From: Paralichthys olivaceus
Lineage: Eukaryota > Chordata > Actinopteri > Pleuronectiformes > Paralichthyidae
Reading direction: 5' to 3'
Assembly: GCF_024713975.1 (NCBI RefSeq)
Contig: NC_091114.1
Location: 3,320,001 to 3,384,000, forward strand
DNA length: 64,000 nucleotides
The position numbers and the translations under genes were made by a program. Shown in pieces: positions 34,289 to 45,000 of the stretch. The notes under the pieces are model-generated. The model had not been told where the DNA came from, searched no databases, and worked only from the letters and a program-made list of their open reading frames with translations. Each line of letters begins with the position of its first letter. Within the stretch, counting starts at the first letter, position 1.

Positions 34289-34296
34289 TGACGTCA
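34289..34296. promoter_or_regulatory. CRE palindrome upstream of TRMT10A
   Basis: TGACGTCA, the full CREB/ATF site, lies about 280 bases before the TRMT10A start in a stretch richer in CG than its surroundings (34275-34570). Likely part of the housekeeping promoter; transcription start not determinable. Confidence 0.5.
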
Positions 34297-34570
34297 CAAA
34301 CGCGCCATCATCACAGTACATGCATGTGGATCAGCTGCTGTGTCGCGTGTTTACGTTGTTTTCCTCGTGTGTGCGTGTGCGTGTAGGGGGGGGGGGTGAT
34401 TTTTGTAGTTGGGTGTGCGGGTGATGGAGAAGCTCTGCACGGATCAGCCTCTGCAGTAGAGCGGTGGGAAACCGAGGCTCGCTGTTAAATGCAGCCACGG
34501 CTAACAGCAGCTAACAAGCTAACGGGCTGCAGCTAGCCGACGGGAAGGCGTGACAGTGTGCTCTGCGCTC

Positions 34571-37500
34571 ATGGCCGATGACGGTGAGGAGAGGGAGGCT
34601 TCAGCCCAGCAGCACGGCGAGAATGGAGACGCCGCAGCGGAGAGCCGGGCTCTGTCCAAGCGGCAGAGGAAGAAGCTCCTGAAGCAGCAGAAGTGGGAAG
34701 AGGACAGGGAGCTGCGGAAGTGAGTGGGGGCGTCTCTGCGCCTGATCTGCGAACACAGCACGTGTTCTCCTCAGCCGTGCCGAGCTCCACCCAAACGTGT
34801 GTCCGTTTAACTTTGCCTTGGCTCACAGAAGGACTTGTAAACAAGATCGGGCCACTGATATCCTGACAAACTGTGCAGAAGCACAGAAACAATTTTAAAA
34901 GTCCAGTGTGGAAGATGTAGGTTAAAGGGATCTATTGGCCAAAGGTGGATATTAAATAATCCTAGTGATGTTTTCACTAATTTATATTTAAATACTTAAT
35001 ATTTACATCAGGAGCGGGTCCCCTCCATGTTTTTTACAGTGGCAAACACTGGACTAACTAGAAACCTTTTGGGTTTGTATGACAACTGAAGGATACCAAA
35101 GTTTCTCTTTCAGGTTTAGAAGACGAGGGGGGGTATAGAGGGTCAGTATCTATGGATTTATTGCTTATGCATTGTGTAAACATTGTGAGGCTATGTAACT
35201 CACACTTGTGTTGTAATCTACCTCACAGTTGTAAGATGTTGAGCTTTTTATACAGTGTTCATTCTCTGATCAAAGATGAGTTTAAAACCACAAACTTCAC
35301 CCAGGGGCAAAAATCAGTCTTCAAACTTAAACGATATAATATCTCTAATTATCGATTTTGACTAATTTGAAAATGATTATCTCGACATAACTTTTTGCCA
35401 TATCATCCAACTCAATGTTAATGGGTAAATATTTCAAAGAAGCCGGTTACTTAAAAGGATTCAAGGCCTTCTCACTCATCTCTGCTAAAACAACTTGTGT
35501 TTTTGAACGTTTGACTACAACGTGGGGGTTCTGCAGTGTAATGCCATGTCCTGGTCCACATTGCAGTAGCTGGCTTGTTTCCACTGCAGGCAGAGACGGA
35601 AGGAGAGGAAACAGCAGCGTCGCATACAGAGGCAGAATTGTGAGGAGGAGGAACACGGGGATGATGCCCAGAGTGCCAGAAAACGTCCCCGCAGAGAGGT
35701 GACGCCCAGCTCTCTGAGGCTGGTGGTGGACTGCGGCTTCGATAGCCTCATGCTGATCAAGGTAAGCAGCTCTGGGAGAAGGAGCCAATTGATACCTAGC
35801 GTATGGAACAGTCCATTTCACTTTGGAAGTTTCCTATCTGAGCGAAATGACCCAGACAATAGCCGTACAAATTCTCTCAGTGCTTCCTAACTTATCTCCT
35901 GCAGCGTTTGAAACATTGGACCGTCCTTAATGAAAGAAGGGGAGAAAGTGTCCTCCCACAATTCTTTATGGTTTTATTCTAGAACTGATGTAAATCCTCA
36001 CACGATCGTCTTATCTGTCTGTTTGGTTTTTATTTTCAATAAAAATCACTGTCGTTGTTTCTTCCTGTGAGTAAATAAAGGTTAATTGTCCCGTCTGTAT
36101 AAAGTTAAAATATTTTCTTAGGATGTGTCATTCTGTTACTGTCTCACACAGCACAGTATACTCTACATTATCTTATAAATAAAGTTGTTGACATAAAAGC
36201 GTATGTATAGTACTCTAACTAAATCCTTCACATCATTCCTTGTGACGTTTTCCATCTGGGTCACTGAATAGTGTTTCGGAAAGGTTATATTCTGACTGCA
36301 ACTCAAATAAAATGAAGTGAGGCACCAAGTCTCCCTGATTACAAATGTTCTTGTCTTCTCAGGATGTGCGGAAGCTTCACAAACAGATCCAGCGGTGCTA
36401 TGCTGAGAACAGACGAGCCGTTCATCCAGTACAGGTTAGTGATGCCCAGTACTGGCCAGTGCATAAACACAAACAATCCTGTCCGACGTGTAACCCCAGC
36501 TCTCGCTTCTCCAGTTCTATCTGACGAGCCTGGGGGGACAGCTGAAACAGAGCATGGATGAAAAGGACAAAGGATGGGTAAACTGGAAGGTAAGCAGATC
36601 TGGAGCAACTAACAGTTGGTCACAATTAAATAAAATCCCTATTAAATCAATTTCCAAGCAAAAGAGCTTCAACATTTAGATAGCTCCAGCTTTTGGACTG
36701 TTGGTCACACAAAATAAGACAGGAAGTGTTTCCCCTAGGATTTTCTTTTAATTTTGAACGTAAGGGAAATAATTTTGTTCTCTAGGATATTGTGATGTCC
36801 ATACTATATGATGTTTTACTGACCAAAGGTATAAATGTGGTATTTAAAATAATCATTCGCTTTAGCCTCCAAGGTAAAAGGGACCTTGATTTTAGTTTTA
36901 CCACTAAGCATATTTCTTTTCCGTCTGTGCAGTCTGGCTTTTCTTTCATAAAGACATTTGTTGGCATCACGTGTGTAAGTGTCTCCCTGTGCATCTGTGT
37001 TCAGGACATAACCATTAAAACTGAGCACTACAGTGAAGTTGTGGCTAAGGGAGATCTGGTGTACCTGACGTCAGACTCTCCCAATGTGCTGGAGGAACTG
37101 GACCAAAAAAAAGCCTACGTGATCGGAGGCCTGGTGGACCACAACCATCATAAGGTTTGTGTGACTTCAGTGCCGCTGGTTTTTGAAACATGCGAAGCGG
37201 AGTAGTTTTTGGAGACATGGTCCCCTCTGGTTCATCATGTGCTGCTTCTCGATTTGACCTGGTTGGTTTTCTGTCCGCGCATCGTTTGCAGGGCATAACC
37301 TTTGAGAGGGCGAAAGAGCTGGGGATCGATCACGCTCAGCTTCCTTTAAGCAGCTTTGTCAAGATGAACAGTAGGAAGGTTCTGGCAGTCAACCATGGTG
37401 AGTACATACACCAGACCAATACATACGACTCATATGAGTTGTTATAGCCACTGCACAAATTGTCAAAGACCAGTTTTAGTCATAATTGATTAAAGGTTTT

Positions 37501-38207
37501 CATTTCAAGGTGAAATAAACTGGAGTCTTATATGTATGTATGTATAATCTCCAGACATCATCCGGTGGGGCTGTATGTGAGAAAAAAAAATGAATATCTG
37601 ACTGATGAAAGAGAATAAACACACGTAGAAGACGCAGATGAAGGTGTTAACGCGGAGAAAGTCTGGATGACCACTCAAAGCTCTTTACAGTTTTTGTCAT
37701 TCACCTATTCACGCACACACAGAGACTTGGATTGACCCGCTTTACCTCCTCGAGCCTCGTCACGAGACATGTTAGCATCATATTTTTTGCATCATAATTG
37801 GCATTATTCTGTCGGTGGCATTTAATTGTATATTACTAAATCATGGAGCTACCTAAAACTCACAAGATCTGCAAATAAGAGTAATATCTTTGATTATTGT
37901 AGATGGCATACATGCAATGCTGGAACAGAAGAATGACTGGTGAAGCAGCCGTCAGTGGTCAGCAGACAGTCTAAGCTCTGGCTGTTGTATAGTTCATGCT
38001 TTTTTCATTCCTCTCGCAGTGTTTGAGATTATCTTGGCCTATCTGGAGAAGCACAGCTGGCAGGAGGCCTTTTTCACCGTCCTGCCTCAGAGGAAAGGAG
38101 CTGTGGCCGTCGACCAGGACGGAGCGACTGCTCAGGAAAAAGAGGAGGAAGATTCAGGCTCAGAGCCTGACCCCGACACACCAGAGCAAACTGAGACAAG
38201 AACCTAA
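34571..38207 (+). CDS. trmt10a: tRNA (guanine-9-N1) methyltransferase, TRMT10A orthologue (7 exons, 303 aa)
   Basis: Exons 34571..34719, 35590..35761, 36363..36434, 36515..36589, 37005..37154, 37292..37397 and 38020..38207; phases fit (912 coding bases). The enzyme methylates N1 of guanine 9 in tRNAs using S-adenosylmethionine. An N-terminal basic part ([22 protein letters not shown]) precedes the SPOUT-type methyltransferase fold with [58 protein letters not shown] and [10 protein letters not shown]. Close similarity to human TRMT10A ([23 protein letters not shown]) favours this paralogue over TRMT10B or C. The acidic C-terminus ([15 protein letters not shown]) is shorter than in human (339 aa total). 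Start chosen at the ATG opening the basic region. AATAAA at 38474-38479. All introns GT-AG. Confidence 0.95.
37664..37745 (-). repeat. SINE fragment in TRMT10A intron 6
   Basis: CCACTCAAAGCTCTTTACAG and TCATTCACCTATTCACGCAC match the body of the tRNA-like SINE seen more fully at 41790-42115. Confidence 0.45.
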
Positions 38208-38473
38208 CACTTTGCCTAAATAGACAATTTCAAAGGGGTTCTAACGTTGAATAGGAAGAGGCAAATGAAAGTGGTTGGATTTATATTTGAAACTTTCTGA
38301 CTTTACAATTTCAGAATACTTTTTTTTTTTGTTTTTACTGAATATTTATTTAAAATGTTATTTTGTTCCAACTGCCAATTTCACTGTTCAAGTTAATTGA
38401 ACCGTTGACATTTTCAGTTATGGTGTAATTTCTGGCAGAAAGCATTGCTATCACATTCAAGAGCATACGTTTT

Positions 38474-38479
38474 AATAAA
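38474..38479 (+). terminator. Polyadenylation signal of TRMT10A
   Basis: AATAAA about 270 bases after the stop codon, followed by a T-rich stretch; best candidate in the 3' region. Confidence 0.6.
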
Positions 38480-38633
38480 GTTTTATTTTTTGAGCTGCCA
38501 CACCTGTGCCAAACGGAACATTTCCAAAGAAAAGATTTAATACAAGACAAAGTAATTCACACGACCTCTTGTGTCACTCGTCATGATTCCTGGAATGTTT
38601 GACAGTATAGTATTCTATATCCCGACAGAATAA

Positions 38634-38753
38634 GATTAAACTTTATTTGTTCCTACGCTGGGGAAATTCACTTGTTACGGCAGCGGACGGTCAGAACGAG
38701 TTAGAATTAATTGAGGAAATTGCACAGGATGGTTCTACAAGGATTACTGTATT

Positions 38754-38789
<36 letters not shown>

Positions 38790-38850
38790 AGTTTATAGGC
38801 AGGTATAGTATCTGAAATGAATGATGCTATGTGCAATACCTTGATTGAAT
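38634..38850 (-). mobile_element. LINE 3' end between TRMT10A and SPATA6L
   Basis: ATTAAACTTTATTTGTTCCT and CGCTGGGGAAATTC are the - strand 3' end of a CR1/L2/Rex-type LINE (GAATTTCCCC...AATAAAG tail). The fragment includes a TA microsatellite. Confidence 0.55.
38757..38787. repeat. TA microsatellite
   Basis: About fifteen TA units. Confidence 0.9.
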
Positions 38851-38923
38851 CCATCCATCATAAATATACTATATGAATATGACACAAAACGCCAGAAGAT
38901 ATTTATTAATGGGCAGGAGAGAC

Positions 38924-38949
38924 CCGGAAGTGAAAGTATCCATGGTAAC
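38924..38949 (+). promoter_or_regulatory. ETS-like site and RFX X-box-like palindrome before SPATA6L
   Basis: CCGGAAGTG at 38924-38932 fits an ETS core. GTATCCATGGTAAC at 38936-38949 is a near-palindrome; its right half GGTAAC fits the RFX X-box rule RGYAAC and its left half differs at one place from GTNRCC. It lies 58 bases before the start codon. RFX factors are known to drive cilia and sperm-tail genes, so the site fits the gene. A second CCGGAAG lies near 38995. Confidence 0.5.
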
Positions 38950-39006
38950 AAGGTGAGGAGACGCCAAACCGGACAAGAGAAGCCGTGGCTCAGACCGGAA
39001 GCTCCT

Positions 39007-42000
39007 ATGTCCCGAAAAGCTCTGAAAGTGGTGGTTGAATTAAAGTTCAGAGCGGTAAGACTCCTTTTTTATCCTTTTATTCTTTTATTCCTCATCTATT
39101 CTTCATCTACTGCTCCTGCTGTAACTTTAATGGCGTTATGTCGAGAGATCTGCGCGACAAGCCCCAGTCCTCATTCCAATCGTTGTCACTTTTTAATTCG
39201 ATCTTTAATGATCAAGCGCACCTTGTTATTAAAGCCGGACTGGCAGCTGTGTGTGACACTTTAAGCGTCACTCCACAATTCGGCATACATCTCATGCAGC
39301 GAATAGTTGTCAAATGTTTTGGATTTCACTGTATAATGTCAGATCACCGCCATTAGACACACTAACTCAGCCCTATTCAACCAGCTGAGCGATCAATAAC
39401 CTCTAAACTGTTTATATGTTATGTTATATGAATATCCATGATAGATTGTTGCTAATCACATTAGTTCAAGCTCCACCTGAAGAAAGAGGTGCAGTCTGAC
39501 CTCAGAAGACCTGATCAATGTTGTTTTTTTATTTTTATATGTCTGATCATTTTCTAAATACTCTGATCAATAATGATTGGGAACAATTACATTTATACCT
39601 GGAGGAAATTTTGATATGTTGATATTTTATATGTGTACGAGATCTGGAATCCCAGATTATATAGTGTTCTTATGTTGAGGGAACAAGATAAATAAGTTGT
39701 GCACACAGAGTTAACACCTGTGTGGTAAAGTCATGACTGGCCGATGCTTTGAAGACAACACGAAGTTTGCGTTTGTAGCTTTTAATTTTCTGAATTTCTC
39801 AAGTATTGTGATTGAAACATATAGTCCTTTCGTCAGCTGAGCCTTCGGCCTTTCGACATGCACAGCAAATGATTCCTGACAACCCTGCGTCTCTGTGCAA
39901 AAGCAACAAGAACTTTGGTGCATGACATTGTGAAAATGAAAGTTGATTTGCTGAGTTTTCTCCATGCTAAAGTACAAATCTGGTGGCTGTGTACATCTGA
40001 GTGATTAAAACACAAACATCTACTTAAAATAAATATCTCCTGTGTACAAGATAGTTATCATGGGCTCTGTAGAAAGATGTCCAGTCAGCTATAGAGCTGA
40101 CTGGTTTTAAAAGGCTCTTAAATATGCACTTGATGGCTGCTTAACGTGATTGTGTTCTAAAGGATTGAGACCTATTGGACAAAAATCCTGAAAAAAATCC
40201 TAAAAACTGAATTCTTTGAAATGTAAGTTTTCCCCTTTTTATGTATAAAAGCAAGTGAAAAGTTTGGCGTCTTCAGTTGTTGAGTTATGTTGAAGAAACA
40301 GCCCTGTTCTTGAAACAGAATTATGGAGCTAGTTTGTGTAGTACAGAATATAAGTGTCTGACAGCATGGTCATCTCCAAGTGTGGAACACAAAATTGCAC
40401 ACATAAATATCCGTCCTCTCAACATGGGGACTTTCTTTCAGTTATGTCCATGAATTATTCTCGGAGGAATCAAGGAAAATGTTGAGAAACAATTTATCTC
40501 AAGTTGCTACGGTAAGAAAACAAATCTGAATCTGCCCCCTGATCCAGATCAGCATCAAAATGTAATGGCCTTCTTTTTTTTTTTTTACCCATACCACTTC
40601 CTTTTACCAAATGGCCTCCTTGGCAGGTGCATTCAGGTGAATCTGCTGGTGTAACTCAATCAGCCTCTGCGGTGGAGCTAAAGCAGCATGATATCTTGCT
40701 CGTTTTCATTGGCAGCCAGAAGAAATTGGCTGATAACGTTCTTTAATTAACCAGGTTTCCTGTCCTGGGGTTCATCTGCCAGCCAAAGATGACATCTACC
40801 TCAGCGTGTGTTTCATGGGCCAGGACCGTCAGTCTGAGTGTCTCCCTGCCGTCTTCCCTCTGCTGTTTCATGAGAAGATGACCTTTGAGAAGGCAAGTCG
40901 TTACACATCTGAAACACTATACATCAAATGGGTTGTTGCATTTTTTTATTTATAAATCAGTGACGACTTAGATGGAGTTATTCTCTATTTAGTCATTTTC
41001 TATACATATCCTTTGTTACATGCTTGTAATGAATGACTACATATAGCTGTGTAAACATTGTCCAGATCTTCAGACATGCAGTGGACCCCAGAGACATCGC
41101 TGTAATGCTTGAGTGTAAGTTGTATTTTACCGTCTGGAGTCATTATTAAAACATGCATTAGACTGATTTGGTTGACTGATCATATTTTACTTCTCCATGC
41201 TACATTATTCAGGCTGTCTCTTTTTTTGGGGGCAATTTGTTCAAACAATTTGATATTTATTGTACGGTTATTTATTTACAGTATTTATTGTAGCTGTGCA
41301 GACGTTGCCCAGTCTGTTGCGACAAGATAAAAGGTTTGATGAGATGATCTTAACTCAAATTGCATGGCCGTCCTCTGTGAACAGAGTTTCAGTTGATAAT
41401 CATAATTATAATTATTATATTTATTATTATTGTTTTTGGGAAACAAACCAAAAAACCTAAAAAACATACCATAAAATAACTAGATATTGAAATTAAAATG
41501 ATAAATACGAGTGCACTAAGCTGCTTTAATAGCAATAGCACAACCATTCTTAGTAACTAACTATAAGATTTGTAATCTTTTATTTATTTAATTTATATAT
41601 TCATTTTTTCCATGTCTGTATTTTCTCACAATCAAATTCAAGGGTAACACATTTCACTATCTGCAGCACGTTTTGTGCTACATTTAGAATATATTTTTAG
41701 GTTTTCTTTGTCTTGCGCATTTGAGAATCGAATCCTAAATATCCTCACTGTAAACGGTCGAAATGATCTGTATTTATATAGATCTAGTATTTATCACCAC
41801 TCAAAGCACTTCACAGTTTTGTCTTCCACCAATTCATACACACATTACATTTCATTTAGCTTTTATCCAAAGCCACTTTGTAAAAGTATATGTATACATT
41901 ATATATTATACTACATTATTTATACAATACGTTCATACAGTGCATATATGTGAAGCACAGTCTTTATCATACACCACCCATTCACTGCTCACACAGCTGT

Positions 42001-45000
42001 CAGAGCTTCTGGATTTCAGTATCATGCCAAAGGACACTTCAGCATGTGGAGTGGGGGGGTTCGAACCGCCAACCTATTGGTCGGTTGGCGACCCGCTCTC
42101 CCTCCTCCTAGGCACCTGTGCATTTGAGATTTGCCTTTTTGTGACGATACAGTCGATTTCTCACACCTTGCTGTGTCCTCTTCTCAGACGAGACGGTCAG
42201 AGTTGAACTGGTGCAGTTGGCCCCTCCTGGTGAGACTGTTTCTTTTCTTTTTTTTTTTAAACCGTGGGTATTCATTGTTCACTGCAGGTCAAAGCAGATT
42301 CCAGCAAGAATGTCTCAAAGTGGTTGTGTTACCATTGTGTGTTTGCAGCGGGGGACATTCTCGCCTGCTTCGAGGAAGATGCGCGACGGTTTTTATTCCC
42401 AGAGCCCAGACTGGTTCCTTCCTTCTCCGGAGTGGACCGAGAGGTTCTGATGACCCGAGCACCTTACTTTCCAGTAGGCTCCAGCTCCTTTTGAAATTGT
42501 ACATTATTGCTCTCCATGTTCAGCACATGTAGTCTTTTCACCTGACTAAATCCCCAGTGCATTGATTTTAAACATTTATTTGAAGTCTACCGCCATAAAT
42601 GCTACCATCTCTGACATCATCATTTTCCTTTTTGTTTGTTTAACATTTCCACAGTCACATATGAGAGAAAATGATATTACTGATGACGATTGTAATGATA
42701 GAGGTATTATCAATATTGGTAGTGGGTGTGGGTCATGTAAATTGGAATACAAAGCATTTTAGTTGTGATCATAATCTACGATCAGAGGCCACCGCTATCA
42801 TGATCCACGATGTGGCCACAGCCGCAATCCTGGATCTGCGACGATTAAGCACAAAGACTCCGGGGAAGATATGTTACAGTATGATCTGTATGGTTTCCAT
42901 AATCTACGTGGTACTGTCTATCTGCAGTAAGACAAACTGTCTCTGTCAGTCAGTATTATATATTCTGGACAATAGGTCCACTGCAGCAGGGAGCTATAAA
43001 AATGAAACGTAATGACAAACCTTTCGTGTGATCTTTGCAGTTTTAACACGAAGATGGAACAAATATTTGCCCTGTTCTGTTTTTCCCTCAGGGTATTGCT
43101 CCCAGGTTGGAGTTCTCCACCAAAACCACCATCATTGAGTGCTCAGCTGATTCTGAGATCAACATTTCCCCCAATGTGCTCATGGTAAAGATGATATGAT
43201 GTGGCTCAAAATGAAGCTGCATCATCCCTGAAGCGGCTGCATTAACCTTTTTCTTTTTTTTGCAGTAGACCCTTAGACAGCAACAGTTCACTCTGATTGA
43301 AGAGTTCCTTGAATTCAACTTGAGGCCTTTGAACAAACAGAGGCAATGAGGATATTCAGAACCGTAAACATTCGTGTTATATTCAGGCTTTTTGAAACGA
43401 CCACTCTCTTGTTCCCAGAGGCCAGCGATAAAGAGGAACATGAAGCGCTCCAGCAGACCCAGGACCTCTTCTCCTCAGAGGAACCAATCTCCAACCTCTG
43501 CAAGGAGACGACGTGGCAGGACAGGCCGAGAGAGACACGGCACAGCCAGGTCGCCGTCGCGCATTTCCAGATCCCAGTCCCCGCAGAGAAACACCCAGCA
43601 TCTGGCCCAGCTCAGCCTGGACCCTGTGGCTCCCAACTCAACCGACGTGGACACAGCCACCACCTCCCAACCTGTGAGTAAACCTGATTCATCGTCAACC
43701 CTCCATCGGTATAGTGGTGAGTAGATAATGAGGGAATTTTCACTTTTTGGTGAACTATACCTTTACAGTCCCTTTCTCAGCCAGCAGATGGCAGAGAAGG
43801 GCTCTCATCTAATATCTGCCCTGTGGTGGTGAGAGGTTTTAAGAGTCAGTGTCACAGAATAACTCTGAATCACTTTGTGGTCAGTAACTGACAGAGGTGG
43901 TAAAAACCCCACATATCTACTCAAGTAGAAGTACAAATACTTCTAGCCCACGTCCACCGGCTCTGTCTGTGCAAAGCAAACAGACTCATTTCACATTAAT
44001 ATCCGTCAGGGACTATAGAACTTGAACCCCTCTTACTTCAGATCAAATAAAAAGCTACACACTGAAAACAAAGGTTCAAGCTAAAAAAATGATTTGTAAG
44101 TATTAAAAACTATCCTGGAGGAAATGTGTACAATGTATTGTTTAAAGTGTCCGCAGATGTTTTCTTGCTCTACTTCATTATCAGATCAGATCCTTTTTTC
44201 CATGTTGACTCCTTGTCACGAACACATCGAGTCCCCATCATGTGCTGTGTGCGATATGCACTGATAGATATACAGGGAACAGGGAATCCTATTTTCTGCG
44301 CTTTTGACCATTTAGCTTGAAATCTGTCTTGATGTTGGGACGGCAGTGCTCAATGATGCAAACCGAAAAGGAAACGGATCCTTCTTTTTGATTGCGTTAA
44401 AGTAACAAGGCTGTTTTCAAAAGTTCATGTATTTGTGGGAAAATGTAGAGCAGAAATAAAATGTCATCAGAAAAATAAATCAGCAAGCAAAGCACAGATA
44501 CCTGTATTTGTACAATTCTGGGAGCCCTCGCTTGTTATTTCGTTTACATCAGGCATTAAAAGTTAATTACCAACGAATGCATAAACAGGGGTCATTATGT
44601 CATTATGAGTTTATATCTAACCCATGGTCCCCTGAGGTTAATCGAGATAAGATAAGACAGATACAAACACAATTTAAGAGATTGGATGTCAGGAGTCCGA
44701 GGACAAGACCAGATAACTATCAAGAGAAGAGACAGTTCCATCACCCATATCCTCAGTAACCAGACAATCACAGATAAGGACAGTAAGATGTTAATGACCG
44801 AGACACAACTAGCTGGCAGGTAGAGGTTGAATTAAAGGCCCACACACTTGATGTGATGTCTCCTGGCTGAAAACTCTACTTCTTGCCAAAGTTTCAACAG
44901 TTTTTTTGTGTGAGAGGAGGAGTGGCACCTTTTTCCACAATAAAAACAAAGAAAAGATTCTGACCCCTTCGCTGTTTCATGCTTTATTGTGTCGTAGATA

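Noticed and set aside
42055-42110. Possible tRNA gene with a B box (GGTTCGAACC) on -
   Set aside because: No acceptor stem or cloverleaf, and it continues into a SINE body; best read as a tRNA-like SINE.
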